Shown here in pieces: positions 27,007 to 36,287 of a stretch of DNA of 64,000 bases. Both the position numbers and the translations under genes were made by a program. The DNA comes from Nonomuraea spiralis (GTDB lineage: Bacteria > Actinomycetota > Actinomycetes > Streptosporangiales > Streptosporangiaceae): NCBI RefSeq assembly GCF_014648435.1, contig NZ_BMRC01000008.1, positions 310,001 to 374,000 of the forward strand, in the 5' to 3' direction. The notes beneath the pieces are model-generated. The model saw only the letters and a program-made list of their open reading frames with translations, searched no databases and was not told the DNA's origin. The first letter of the stretch is position 1; the number at the start of each line of letters is the position of its first letter.

Positions 27007-28602
27007 ATGAGACAAGAGCGAGTGCCGGTCCTGGTGGTCGGCGGCGGGTACGCCGGTCTTAGCGCGGCGGCGCTGCTGGCGTGGCGTGAAGTCCCCGTCA
27101 TGCTGGTCGAACGGCACCCGAGCACGTCCATCCAGCCCAAGGCGTTCGGCATGGGACCGCGAGCGGTCGAGCTGCTGCGCCCGCTTCCAGGGATCGAGCA
27201 GACGTTCGCCGACATCTGGACGGGCATCGGCGACTCCATGCGGATCGCGATCGCCAAGTCGCTGGCCGACCCCGACCCGAACATGATCTTCGAGGACCAG
27301 GGCGAGTTCGAGGCCCTCGCCGACCTCACCCCCGTGCCCCGGGTGGGCGCCCCCCAGTCGGAGGTCGAACGGGTGCTCCGCGCCTACGCCGAAGAGCTCG
27401 GAGCCGACCTGCGTTTCTCCACCGAGCTGATCTCCCTCGACCAGGACGACGACGGCGTCACCGCCGTGATCCGCGCCGCCGACGGCGTCGAGACCGTCGT
27501 ACGGGCCGACTACGTAGTGGCGGCCGACGGCCACCGGAGCCCGCTGCGGGAACGGCTGGCCGTCCCCACCTCCGGCAAGGGCGACCTCGTCCAGATGCGG
27601 TCGATCATGTTCGACGCCGACCTGACCGGCCTGGTGAACGAGCGCGAGGTCATCGTCTGGTATCTCCAGAACGGCACGTTCACCGGCGTCATCGTCACCG
27701 GCACCGGCGTGGGCGCGCACGTGCTCGGCGTCAACCAGGACCTGTCGAAGGACGGCGGCGACCTCACCGAGGAACGCTGCGTCGAGCTCGTCCGCGTCGG
27801 GACCGGTGTCCCCGACCTGGACGTGCAGGTGCTGGACACGGCGACGTTCAGCCTGGCTCACGTGGTGGCCGACACCTACCGCGCCGGCCGTGTGTTCTTC
27901 GCCGGCGACGCGGCCCACACCATGCCGCCCACCGGCGGCCAGGGCGGCAGCACCGCCCTCCAGGACGGCTGCGACATCGCCTGGCGCCTCTGGCTGGTGA
28001 TCAGCGGCCAGGCCGGCCCCGGTTTCCTGGACACCTACGACGCCGAACGCCGCCCGATCGGCAACCTGACCGCCGACGCCCAGCTCGCCAACCTCGCGGT
28101 ACGGATGCCCGTGGACGAACGCACCGACCATCCCGAGCCCCTGGACGACTTCCTCCAGGCGATGCTCGGCTACCGGTACCACTCGACCGCGGTCCTGGAG
28201 GAGCCCGGCGACGACGGCTCCCTTCTGGAGGACCCGCGCATCCCGAACGGCCGCCCCGGCAGCCGCGCCCCGCATGTGGCGCTCGACTGGGAGGGGCAGC
28301 GCATCTCGACCATCGACCTGTTCGGCTCGGGGTTCGTCCTGCTGGCCGACAAGAGCGGGGGCCAGGTCTGGATGGACGCCGGCCGCGTGGTCAAGGAGCG
28401 GCTGGGCCTCCAGCTCACCCGCATCCTGGTGGACGACGAGCTGATGGACGTGGAGGGCCGCTGGCGCGACCGGTACGGCGTGCGCGAGGGCGGCGCCGTG
28501 CTGGTCCGCCCCGACGGGTACGTCGCCTGGCGCACCCCGCACCCCACCCCGGACCCCACGGCCACCCTCGAACAGACCTTCGTCCGCGTCCTCAGCCGCT
28601 GA
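27007..28602 (+). CDS. FAD-dependent aromatic monooxygenase (class A, RdmE/PgaE-like)
   Basis: 531 residues. Hydroxylates an aromatic or polyketide-like substrate using FAD, NADPH and oxygen. GGGYAG at 12-17 binds the ADP moiety, the DG motif AADGHRSPLRERL lies near 172-184, and GDAAHTMPPTGGQGG near 299-313 binds the FAD ribityl chain. The C-terminal thioredoxin-like domain (about 410-531) is present, as in polyketide hydroxylases and rifampicin-type monooxygenases. The ATG at 27007 has GGAGG eight bases upstream. It stands alone, not in a polyketide cluster, behind a promoter covered by inverted repeats, which suggests inducible detoxification (inference). Confidence 0.92.
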   Translation: MRQERVPVLVVGGGYAGLSAAALLAWREVPVMLVERHPSTSIQPKAFGMGPRAVELLRPLPGIEQTFADIWTGIGDSMRIAIAKSLADPDPNMIFEDQGEFEALADLTPVPRVGAPQSEVERVLRAYAEELGADLRFSTELISLDQDDDGVTAVIRAADGVETVVRADYVVAADGHRSPLRERLAVPTSGKGDLVQMRSIMFDADLTGLVNEREVIVWYLQNGTFTGVIVTGTGVGAHVLGVNQDLSKDGGDLTEERCVELVRVGTGVPDLDVQVLDTATFSLAHVVADTYRAGRVFFAGDAAHTMPPTGGQGGSTALQDGCDIAWRLWLVISGQAGPGFLDTYDAERRPIGNLTADAQLANLAVRMPVDERTDHPEPLDDFLQAMLGYRYHSTAVLEEPGDDGSLLEDPRIPNGRPGSRAPHVALDWEGQRISTIDLFGSGFVLLADKSGGQVWMDAGRVVKERLGLQLTRILVDDELMDVEGRWRDRYGVREGGAVLVRPDGYVAWRTPHPTPDPTATLEQTFVRVLSR

Positions 28603-28641
28603 AGCACCCCGGCGAACTGGACGCCGGGCACCTGGACCCCG

Positions 28642-28677
28642 GCGAACACCCCTGCGAACACCCTGGCGAACACCCCG
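28642..28677. repeat. Three 12-bp tandem repeats
   Basis: Three contiguous units, GCGAACACCCCT, GCGAACACCCTG and GCGAACACCCCG, immediately downstream of the monooxygenase and before the convergent unknown gene. A related GCGAACTGGA precedes them. No hairpin is formed. Function unknown. Confidence 0.7.
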
Positions 28678-28709
28678 GTCACCGTCGCCGCCACAGCCCC
28701 GTGAAGTGC

Positions 28710-29648
28710 TCATGCCGCGAGGGCCGGTCGCACGTCGTGGGCGGTGCAGAGCCAGTCGTTGAGTGAGCCGGTGAAGCCCGAGGGCGGACCGACCCTGAGG
28801 CAGGTGAGCCGGCCGGTGCCCGGCGCGGGGCCGACCTTCAGGCGGCGGATGCGGCCCGTCCTGCCCGGCTCGCCCCGCTCCGTCTCGCAGGGGGTCAGCC
28901 GCACGCCGAAGGGCGGGCCGCCCCGGAACGGGCCGGACGGCTGGATGCGCAGGAGGTCGTCGATCTCGTGGCAGGTGGCGAGCGGGTGGGCCTTCAGGTG
29001 GGCGAGCTGGTCGGCGACCAGGCGGTGGGCCACCGAGCGCAGGAGGCCGGTCGCGCACCGGCTGTGGGCGCAGGCGACGCCGTCGAGGGTGATCTCCGGC
29101 AGCGCGAAGCGGCTCAGGCCGCGCGAGGTGACGCGCAGGCAGTCGCACTCCGCCGTGCCGGACGGGTCCCACGGCGGGCAGGTGGCGTCGCCGTGGACCT
29201 GCGTGTCCCAGGTGAGCCAATGGTCGCCGAGGCGGAAGTCGCGCGGCTCCCCCGGCTCCCGGGGGCAGGCGGGGACGGCCGTGGCGGTCAGCGGGTCGAT
29301 CAGCAGCCCGTCGCACTGGCGGGCCAGGGCGCGGGCCACGGCTCTGGCCACCTGTACGGCGCCGGGCAGCCGACGCGGGGGCGCGGTGGTGGACACCAGC
29401 ACGTGTTCCCCGGCCCGGCGCAGCCTCCGGCGCTCGTCGCCCTGAAGGGTGATCTCGGCGGATCGCCAAGGGGACGGACGGTGGGAGACCACCAGGGCCG
29501 GCGGGTCGTCGAGCGCGTCCCGGGCCGCCTTCCTGTACGGCCCGGGAACACGCCACGGCACGAACCTGTCGACGTCGAACGGCAGTTGCTCCACGGCTAC
29601 GACGAACAGGGAGGTCAGCTCGGCGGGGAGCGGCAGGACGATCTTCAT
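28710..29648 (-). CDS. Conserved-looking protein of unknown function
   Basis: 312 residues from the ATG at 29648, with GAGG about seven bases upstream. I do not recognise the family. It is soluble, with no signal peptide or membrane segment. Residues about 120-240 contain several Cys and His (CPREPGE, ATCPPWD, AECDCLRV, CAHSRC) that could form a metal site. GC and codon use match the neighbours, and the frame is open at full length, so it is probably real. It lies downstream of treZ by 139 bases on the same strand and could share its transcript, but nothing links it to trehalose. Confidence 0.7.
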   Translation of the reverse strand: MKIVLPLPAELTSLFVVAVEQLPFDVDRFVPWRVPGPYRKAARDALDDPPALVVSHRPSPWRSAEITLQGDERRRLRRAGEHVLVSTTAPPRRLPGAVQVARAVARALARQCDGLLIDPLTATAVPACPREPGEPRDFRLGDHWLTWDTQVHGDATCPPWDPSGTAECDCLRVTSRGLSRFALPEITLDGVACAHSRCATGLLRSVAHRLVADQLAHLKAHPLATCHEIDDLLRIQPSGPFRGGPPFGVRLTPCETERGEPGRTGRIRRLKVGPAPGTGRLTCLRVGPPSGFTGSLNDWLCTAHDVRPALAA

Positions 29649-29787
29649 GAGGTGCCTCGCCTTCGAAAAACGTGGTGAGGCACCCAGGATCCGCAACCGG
29701 AACCATCCCGGCGCGACCGAACCCCGTTCTGGGGACAACGCCCCCAGCCCGCTCACCCCCTGTGGACAGCACAGCCCCGCAGGACGC

Positions 29788-31500
29788 TCAAGGAATCGTG
29801 CGGCAGATGGCGAGGGCCTGGCCCGGCAGGCGCAGGCCGTCGGGGCCGGAGGCCACGGGGTCGTCCGAGGCCAGCAGGACGGTCGCGCCCGCCGGCGGCA
29901 ACGTCAGCGTCTCCGGGGAGAAGTTGACGCTGACGCAGACCGTCCCGCGCCACATGATGAGCCACTTGCCGTCCGGGTCCGCCTCCACCCGCACCCGATC
30001 CAGCCTGGGGTCCGACAGCTCGGGCAGCGCCTTGCGGAGGGCGATCAGGTCCCGGTACCAGCACAGCAGTGACCAGTTCTCCTCCTCCTTGAGCTCGCTC
30101 CAGTCCAGCTTGGAACGCAGGAACGCCTCCTCCTCGGACGGGTCGGGCGCGTCCCAGGTGTAGCCGAAGCCGTCGAACTCGCGCTCGCGCCGCACACCCT
30201 CGCTCTCCCGCAGCGCGGGCTCCACGTGGTCGGAGAAGAACAGGAACGGCGTGCGCGCCCCCCACTCCTCCCCCATGAACAACATCGGCGTGAACGGCGA
30301 GGTCAGCAGCAGCCCGGCGCCGAGCTTGAGCGCGGACATGGGCAGCCGGTCGCCGCCGGGCCGGTTGCCGATCTGGTCGTGGTTCTGCAGGCAGGCGATC
30401 AGCCGGTGGCCGGGCACGCCGGTGAAGGGCTGCCCATGGGTCCGGCCGCGGAAGCCGGAGTGTCCGCCGTCGTGCAGGACCCCCTGGGTCAGCACCTTGA
30501 CCAGCGCCGACGGGTCGGCGAAGTCCTCGTAGTAGCCGTGGCTCTCGCCGCTGACGGCGGTGTGCAGGGCGTGGTGGACGTCGTCGTTCCACTGGGCGCT
30601 CATCCCCAGGCCGCCGGCCTCCAGCGGGCGGACCATACGCGGGTCGTTGAGGTCGGACTCGGCGATCAGCGTCAGCGGCCGGCCGAGCGAGCAGGCCAGT
30701 ACGTCCACCTCCTCCGACAGCTCGGCCAGCAGGTGGCGGGCGCGTTTGTCGTGCAGCGCGTGGACGGCGTCCAGCCGCAGGCCGTCGATGTGGTAGTCGC
30801 GCAGCCATTGGACGGCGTTGCCGATGAAGTACCGCCGCACCTCGTCGGAGCCCGGTCCATCCAGATTGACCGCTTCACCCCAATAACTACCAGCAAAGCC
30901 GGAAAAGTACGGACCAAAGGGCCGCAGGAAGTTGCCGGACGGCCCCAGGTGGTTGTAGACGACGTCCAGGATGACGCCGATCCCGGCCCGGTGGCAGGCG
31001 TCCACGAACGACTTCAGCCCGTCGGGCCCGCCGTACGTCTCGTTGACCGCGTACAGGTCGACGCCGTCGTAGCCCCAGTTGCGCCCGCCGGGGACGGGGG
31101 CGACCGGCATGATCTCCACGAAGTCCACGCAGAGCTCGACCAGGTGCTCCAGCCGCTCGGCGGCCGCGGCGAACGTGCCCTCGCCGGTGAACGTGCCGAC
31201 GTGCAGTTCGTAGATCACCGAGCCGCGCAGGTCGCGGCCCTTCCACTCGTGGTCGGACCAGGTGAAGCGGGCGTGCTCGTAGACCGCGCTCGGTCCGAAC
31301 ACCCCCTCGGGCTGCCGGCGGGATCGCGGGTCGGGGTAGGGTCCGTCGCCGTCGACCACGAAGGCGTACCGGGTGCCGTGGCCGGCCTCGGCGACCTCGG
31401 CCCACCACCAGCCCCTCTCCCCCGGGGACATCGGCCGGCGTCCGTTCGGAACGTCGACCTCGACAGCCGTGGCCTTCGGTGCCCAGACCTCAAAGATCAT
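29788..31500 (-). CDS. treZ: Malto-oligosyltrehalose trehalohydrolase
   Basis: 570 residues. GH13 enzyme that releases free trehalose from maltooligosyl-trehalose made by TreY. An N-terminal beta-sandwich (FEVWAPKATAVEV) precedes the barrel. Catalytic residues visible are nucleophile Asp244 in GLRLDAVHAL, acid/base Glu281 in LIAESDL, and the third Asp in LQNHDQIGNR. Length is typical. The ATG overlaps the treY stop region by 11 bases, so the two are translationally coupled. It is the last step of the glycogen-to-trehalose TreX-TreY-TreZ route. Confidence 0.96.
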   Translation of the reverse strand: MIFEVWAPKATAVEVDVPNGRRPMSPGERGWWWAEVAEAGHGTRYAFVVDGDGPYPDPRSRRQPEGVFGPSAVYEHARFTWSDHEWKGRDLRGSVIYELHVGTFTGEGTFAAAAERLEHLVELCVDFVEIMPVAPVPGGRNWGYDGVDLYAVNETYGGPDGLKSFVDACHRAGIGVILDVVYNHLGPSGNFLRPFGPYFSGFAGSYWGEAVNLDGPGSDEVRRYFIGNAVQWLRDYHIDGLRLDAVHALHDKRARHLLAELSEEVDVLACSLGRPLTLIAESDLNDPRMVRPLEAGGLGMSAQWNDDVHHALHTAVSGESHGYYEDFADPSALVKVLTQGVLHDGGHSGFRGRTHGQPFTGVPGHRLIACLQNHDQIGNRPGGDRLPMSALKLGAGLLLTSPFTPMLFMGEEWGARTPFLFFSDHVEPALRESEGVRREREFDGFGYTWDAPDPSEEEAFLRSKLDWSELKEEENWSLLCWYRDLIALRKALPELSDPRLDRVRVEADPDGKWLIMWRGTVCVSVNFSPETLTLPPAGATVLLASDDPVASGPDGLRLPGQALAICRTIP

Positions 31501-33640
31501 GTCGCTCCAGGAGTGAGACGGGGTACTGATCGAGCAGTCGAGCCAGTGGAACCGTCCCCGAGTGCGGCTCGCCGGTGAGCAGATCGCGCCAGGAGCCGGC
31601 GGGCAGCGTCAGGGAGGTGTCGCCCCACACCGAGCGGCCGGCGACCGCGGACCGGCGCGCGAGGCGTACCGGCAGCCTGGTGGCGACGGCCACCGCCCGC
31701 GGGCCTTCGCCCCGGGCGAAGGCGATCGCATGCTCGGCCGCCTCCCCCTCGGCCCGCAGCGGCAGGTACGGCGCCGCGCCCCCGAGCCGCCTGCGCAGCC
31801 GCAACGCCTGGGTGGTCACCAGCAGCTTGGCCGCGTCCCAGGAGGTCTCGGGCTTGCGCGGGTACGTCACCGGCCGCCGGTTGTCCGGATCGACCAGCGA
31901 GAAGTCGGTGGTCTCGTTGCCCTGGTACACGTCGGGCACCCCGGGCATCATGAGCTGCACCAGCTTGGCCCCCAGCGAGTTCGACATCGCGAACGGCTCG
32001 ACGCGCTCGGCGAACTCCCCGACCGGCAGCCGCACGGCCGCCCGCGCGAACTCCCGCAGCCGCCGCTCGTAGTCCGCGTCCGGACGCACCCATGAGATCG
32101 CGGTCTTGGCCTCGCGGGCCGCTTTGAGCAGGTATTCGGTGAACCGTTCGGCCGAGATGGGCCAGGCCGCCATGAGGTTCTGCCAGGCGAGGTAGTCGAG
32201 GTGGGGGTCGAAGGCCACCTCACGCGACCATTCGGACACGGCGGACGCCCACTCCCCGGGCATCTCCGACAACACCGACAGCCGGGCGCGTACGTCCTCG
32301 GACCGTTTGGTGTCGTGCGTGGACAACGTCGTCATCGTGTACGGCGACATCTCCCCGCAGAAGTCGTGGAACTCCTCCACCGGTACGCCGAACAGGTCGG
32401 GCTCGCCGCCCACCTCGTTGAGGCACGACAGCGGGTACCACCGGTACAGCGCGGTGTCCTCCACGCCCTTGGCCATGACGGGCCCGCACGTCTGCTGGAA
32501 ACGTACGATCGCCTCCGGCGACCCGTACAGGACCTCCCGGACGAGCGGCAGCACGGCGGGCGAGCACTCGTCGGCGGCCAGCTCGACGATCTCGACCGAC
32601 TCCGGCGGCGGCTCCTCCCCCGGCGTCACGTACGCGCGGTAGAGCGGCATCGCGGCCAGCAGCTCCGACACCACGGCCGGATCGCGGCCCGTGACCCTGG
32701 CCAGGCGGTTGACCTCGGAGCCGAAGAACAGGCCGAGCACGTCCCGCTTGGCCTCGGCCATGACCGGACGGTATTCCTCCGGCTGCCCGGTCAGCTCGCT
32801 GAACAGCCGGACCAGCGGTTCCTTGCCCGCCGGATCGACGAACAGGCCGTTGACCCGGTTGAGCACGTCGTAGCCCGTCGTGCCGTCGCAGGCCCAGTCG
32901 GGCTGCAGCCGCTCGGGGCCGATGAGGATCTTCTCCACGACCGTCCAGTGGCCGCCGGACCTCTCGCGCAGCCGGTCGAGGTAGCCCCGCGGGTCGGCCA
33001 GGCCGTCGGGATGGTCGACGCGCAGCCCGTCGACCAGGCCCTCGTCGAGCAGCCAGAAGATCACCTCGTGGGTGGCGAACAGGACCGCCGGGTCCTCCAC
33101 CCGCAGCCCGATCAGCGACGACACGTCGAAGAAACGCCGGTAGCCGGGCCCCTCGCGCCAGTCGACCAGCCGGTAGTGGCCCGGGTAGGGGAAGGCGTGC
33201 TCGTGGTAGCGCAGGATGTCGCCGTCGACCACCGGCTCGGTGTCGTCTCCGAGCACCGGCAGCGCGACCTTCCCCTCCACCCACTCGATGTCGAACCAGT
33301 CCGCGTACGGCGAGCCGGGCCCGTCCTTGAGCACCGACCAGAACTGGGCGTTCATCGTGTTCATGTGGTTGGGCACGATGTCGACGACAATGCCGAGGTC
33401 GTGCGCGGCCAGTTGCTGGGCCATCTCGCGGAAGCCGGTCGCCCCGCCGAACTCGTCCCTGATCCTGGAGTGGTCGACGACGTCGTAGCCGTGCCGCGAC
33501 TCCGGCGTGGACTGCAGGATCGGCGACAGGTAGACGTGGCTGACGCCCAGGTCACGCAGGTAGCCGGCGATCTCGGCGACCTGCGCGAAACCGAAGTCGG
33601 GGGTGAGCTGCACCCGGTACGTCGAGACCGGTCTAGACAC
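31490..33640 (-). CDS. treY: Malto-oligosyltrehalose synthase
   Basis: 716 residues. GH13 transglucosylase that turns the reducing-end alpha-1,4 bond of maltodextrins into alpha-1,1. The opening STYRVQLTPDFGFAQ is diagnostic; nucleophile Asp209 in GLRVDHPDGL and acid/base Glu236 in VVEKIL are present, with THDTKRSEDVRAR later in the protein. The GTG at 33640 overlaps the treX stop by 8 bases; six further codons upstream are open, but the family usually begins here. Middle gene of treX-treY-treZ. Confidence 0.96.
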   Translation of the reverse strand: MSRPVSTYRVQLTPDFGFAQVAEIAGYLRDLGVSHVYLSPILQSTPESRHGYDVVDHSRIRDEFGGATGFREMAQQLAAHDLGIVVDIVPNHMNTMNAQFWSVLKDGPGSPYADWFDIEWVEGKVALPVLGDDTEPVVDGDILRYHEHAFPYPGHYRLVDWREGPGYRRFFDVSSLIGLRVEDPAVLFATHEVIFWLLDEGLVDGLRVDHPDGLADPRGYLDRLRERSGGHWTVVEKILIGPERLQPDWACDGTTGYDVLNRVNGLFVDPAGKEPLVRLFSELTGQPEEYRPVMAEAKRDVLGLFFGSEVNRLARVTGRDPAVVSELLAAMPLYRAYVTPGEEPPPESVEIVELAADECSPAVLPLVREVLYGSPEAIVRFQQTCGPVMAKGVEDTALYRWYPLSCLNEVGGEPDLFGVPVEEFHDFCGEMSPYTMTTLSTHDTKRSEDVRARLSVLSEMPGEWASAVSEWSREVAFDPHLDYLAWQNLMAAWPISAERFTEYLLKAAREAKTAISWVRPDADYERRLREFARAAVRLPVGEFAERVEPFAMSNSLGAKLVQLMMPGVPDVYQGNETTDFSLVDPDNRRPVTYPRKPETSWDAAKLLVTTQALRLRRRLGGAAPYLPLRAEGEAAEHAIAFARGEGPRAVAVATRLPVRLARRSAVAGRSVWGDTSLTLPAGSWRDLLTGEPHSGTVPLARLLDQYPVSLLERHDL

Positions 33641-35726
33641 GGCGCAACACCCGCACACTGCGTCCGGGGACCGCGATGGCCTCGCCCGCGCGAACCATCC
33701 GCACGTCGAGCCTGATGGGCATCGCGGTGTCGATCTCGGTGTGCCACATCTCGCCGTAGTCCTCGGGGATCGTGAACTTGATCGTGTCGTGGTGGGCGTT
33801 GAACAGCAGCAGGAAGGAGTCGTCCCGGATCGGCCGGCCGCGCCGGTCGGGCTCGGTGATGGCGTCGCCGTTGAGGAAGACGGCCAGCGACTTGGCGTAG
33901 CCGACGTTCCAGTCGCCGTCGGTCATCTCCTCCCCGGAGGGGGTGAGCCAGGCGATGTCGTTCAGGCCGCGTACCGGTTTGCCGTAGAAGAACCTCCTGC
34001 GCCGGAAGACCGGATGTTTCTTGCGCAGCGCCGCCAGCTCCTGGGTGAACTCCAGCAGCAACCAGTTCTCCCTGATGTCGGACCAGTCGACCCAGGTCAG
34101 CTCGTTGTCCTGGCAGTAGCCGTTGTTGTTGCCCTTCTGGGTGCGGCCCAGTTCGTCGCCGTGCGAGAGCATCGGCACGCCCTGCGACAGGAACAACGTG
34201 GTGAGGAAGTTGCGTTTCTGCTGCTCGCGCAGCGACTCGATGGCCAGACTCGCCGGGCCCTCCTCGCCGCAGTTCCACGACCTGTTGTCGTCGGTGCCGT
34301 CGCGGTTGCCCTCCTTGTTCGCCTCGTTGTGCTTGTTGTCGTACGAGACGAGGTCCTGCAGCGTGAAGCCGTCGTGGCAGGTCACGAAGTTGATCGAGGC
34401 GGCCGGGCGGCGGCTGTCGTCCTTGTACAGGTCGCTCGACCCGGTGAAGCGGGAGCCGAACTCCGGCAGTGTGGCGGCCTGCCCGCGCCACAGGTCGCGG
34501 ATCGTGTCGCGGTAGCGGCCGTTCCACTCGGTCCAGCGGGAGGGGAAGTTGCCGACCTGGTAGCCGCCGGGGCCTACGTCCCAGGGCTCGGCGATGAGCT
34601 TGACCTGTGACAACACGGGGTCCTGCTGCACCAGGTCGAAGAACGCGCTCAGCCGGTCGACCTCGTGCAGCTCGCGGGCGAGGGTGGAGGCGAGGTCGAA
34701 GCGGAACCCGTCGACGTGCATCTCGATGACCCAGTAGCGCAGCGAGTCCATGATCATCTGTAGGACGTGCGGCGAGCGCATGAGCAGGCTGTTGCCCGTG
34801 CCGGTGGTGTCGACGTAGTACCGCTTGTCGTTCTCGACCAGGCGGTAGTAGTTGCTGTTGTCGATGCCCCTGAACCCGAGTGTGGGCCCCAGGTGGTTGC
34901 CCTCGGCGGTGTGGTTGTAGACGACGTCGAGGATGACCTCGATGCCCGCCTCGTGCAGGCTGCGCACCATCGCCTTGAACTCCAGTACCTGCCCGCCGCG
35001 CTGGCCGGTGCTGGAGTAGCGGTTGTGCGGGGCGAAGAAGCCGATGGAGTTGTAGCCCCAGTAGTTGGACAGGCCGCGCTGCTCAAGGATGTGGTCGGTG
35101 ACGAACTGGTGCACCGGCATCAGCTCCAGCGCCGTCACGCCCAGCTTGGTGAGGTGGTCGAGGATCTCGGGGTGGCCGAGCGCCGCGTACGTGCCGCGCA
35201 GGTGCTTGGGGATCTTGGGATGGCTTATCGTCAGCCCCCGCACCTGGGCCTCGTAGATCACCGTGTCGTGGTACGGCGTCGCGGGCGGCCGGTCGTGCCC
35301 CCAGCCGAAGAACGGGTTGATCACGATGGACCGCGGCACGTACGGGGCCGAGTCGGCGTCGTTGCGCGTGTCCGGCTGGCCGAACCGGTAGCCGTAGACC
35401 GCCTCGTGCCAGTCGACACCGCCTTCGATGGCCATCGCGTACGGGTCGAGCAGCAGCTTGTTCGGGTTGCAGCGCAGCCCGCGCGCCGGCTCGTACGGCC
35501 CGTGCACCCGGTAACCGTAGCGCTGCCCTGGGCCGATGCCGGGCAGGTAGCCGTGCCAGATGAATCCGTCGACCTCCGACAGCGGCACCCGCGACTCGAC
35601 GTTGTCCTCGTCGAACAGGCACAGCTCCACCGCGTGGGCGACCTCGGTGTAGAGCGAGAAGTTCGTGCCCGCACCGTCGTAGGTCGCCCCGAGCGGGTAG
35701 GGGTCTCCAGGCCAGATCTCGATCAT
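33633..35726 (-). CDS. treX: Glycogen debranching enzyme (TreX/GlgX type)
   Basis: 697 residues from the ATG at 35726, which has GGGAG six bases upstream; a longer frame to 35801 is open. It hydrolyses alpha-1,6 branches of glycogen to give linear chains for TreY. An N-terminal CBM48-like domain (GATYDGAGTNFSLYTEVA) precedes the GH13 barrel. Nucleophile Asp344 in VDGFRFDLA, acid/base Glu380 in LIAEPWD, and NFVTCHDGFTLQDLVSY with the third Asp are all visible. First gene of the trehalose operon. A group of three hairpins lies upstream and insulates it from the small zinc-binding protein gene. Confidence 0.95.
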   Translation of the reverse strand: MIEIWPGDPYPLGATYDGAGTNFSLYTEVAHAVELCLFDEDNVESRVPLSEVDGFIWHGYLPGIGPGQRYGYRVHGPYEPARGLRCNPNKLLLDPYAMAIEGGVDWHEAVYGYRFGQPDTRNDADSAPYVPRSIVINPFFGWGHDRPPATPYHDTVIYEAQVRGLTISHPKIPKHLRGTYAALGHPEILDHLTKLGVTALELMPVHQFVTDHILEQRGLSNYWGYNSIGFFAPHNRYSSTGQRGGQVLEFKAMVRSLHEAGIEVILDVVYNHTAEGNHLGPTLGFRGIDNSNYYRLVENDKRYYVDTTGTGNSLLMRSPHVLQMIMDSLRYWVIEMHVDGFRFDLASTLARELHEVDRLSAFFDLVQQDPVLSQVKLIAEPWDVGPGGYQVGNFPSRWTEWNGRYRDTIRDLWRGQAATLPEFGSRFTGSSDLYKDDSRRPAASINFVTCHDGFTLQDLVSYDNKHNEANKEGNRDGTDDNRSWNCGEEGPASLAIESLREQQKRNFLTTLFLSQGVPMLSHGDELGRTQKGNNNGYCQDNELTWVDWSDIRENWLLLEFTQELAALRKKHPVFRRRRFFYGKPVRGLNDIAWLTPSGEEMTDGDWNVGYAKSLAVFLNGDAITEPDRRGRPIRDDSFLLLFNAHHDTIKFTIPEDYGEMWHTEIDTAMPIRLDVRMVRAGEAIAVPGRSVRVLRRV

Positions 35727-35831
35727 CGAGGCTCCCTTGCGGTCTCTCCCCATGTTCCGTTCCCCTGCTCCGCCGGACAAGGCCACCCTGTTCCTTCCCA
35801 CGCCCGCGTCCGGATTACTCCGGAAACAGGA

Positions 35832-35871
35832 GTGAGCCGCCTCCGACGGCGCGGTGTCGAAGGCGGCTCAC
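35832..35871 (-). terminator. Hairpin 3, between the zinc-knuckle gene and treX
   Basis: GTGAGCCGCCT at 35832-35842 pairs perfectly over 11 bp with AGGCGGCTCAC at 35861-35871, loop of 18. Farthest of three consecutive hairpins downstream of the minus-strand gene at 35951. Confidence 0.65.
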
Positions 35872-35883
35872 GTATGCGGCCCG

Positions 35884-35903
35884 GCCGGACGTCGTCGTCC
35901 GGC
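35884..35903 (-). terminator. Hairpin 2, between the zinc-knuckle gene and treX
   Basis: GCCGGAC at 35884-35890 pairs with GTCCGGC at 35897-35903, a 7-bp stem with the 6-base loop GTCGTC. Confidence 0.5.
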
Positions 35904-35907
35904 TTCC

Positions 35908-35940
35908 GGATCCGGTGCGCGGCCCCTGCGCGCCGGATCC
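35908..35940 (-). terminator. Hairpin 1, directly after the zinc-knuckle gene
   Basis: GGATCCGGTGCGCGG at 35908-35922 pairs with CTGCGCGCCGGATCC at 35926-35940: a 15-bp stem with two G-U pairs and a 3-base loop, 10 bases after the stop codon at 35951. Very stable; the likely primary terminator. Confidence 0.75.
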
Positions 35941-35950
35941 GCCCCCGCGA

Positions 35951-36244
35951 TCAGGACAGGCGAACCCTCCCGAATCCCCGGCAGGCCCGGCAGTCGCCCC
36001 GGCTCGTCATCCCGTCGCCGCCGCAGGCCGTGCAGCGGACGTACAGGTCGAAGTCGGGGTTGCGGTAGACGCGGACGAGCGGGGCGGGGCGGCGTACCCG
36101 CCACCCCTGCGACCTGGCCCGCTCGTCCAGTGCGTCGAAGGCCCAGTGGTCGAGCTTGCCGAGCAGCGCCTCCGCCAGGCGGCCGTACGTCCGGCGCAGC
36201 GCGCCCGGAGCCGCCCGCCCCATGGCTAAATTGCTAACATTCAT
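35951..36244 (-). CDS. Small DnaJ-like zinc-knuckle protein
   Basis: 97 residues, function unknown. The last 30 residues hold two CxxC pairs, CTACGGDG and CRACRGFG, eleven or so residues apart, the pattern of half a DnaJ zinc-finger domain, so zinc binding is likely. The N-terminal part is a basic amphipathic region without other motif. ATG at 36244 with a weak AGGA about 11 bases upstream. It has its own leader with a perfect 13-bp hairpin and is followed by three terminator-like hairpins, so it is an independent transcript. Confidence 0.72.
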   Translation of the reverse strand: MNVSNLAMGRAAPGALRRTYGRLAEALLGKLDHWAFDALDERARSQGWRVRRPAPLVRVYRNPDFDLYVRCTACGGDGMTSRGDCRACRGFGRVRLS

Positions 36245-36287
36245 AGCGAACCAATCCTTGTGCTCTGGCAGGAGCGATTGATCGTGG

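Noticed and set aside
28170..28694. Minus-strand frame with a repetitive Val-Phe-Ala-Gly start
   Set aside because: The repetitive start is only the reverse reading of the 12-bp tandem repeats, and the rest is antisense to the monooxygenase.
25483..29772. Very long minus-strand open frame of over 1400 codons
   Set aside because: It runs antisense through ung, two small genes and the monooxygenase. Its translation is Arg/Pro/Gly/Ala-rich without any motif; it reflects GC-biased third positions of the plus-strand genes.
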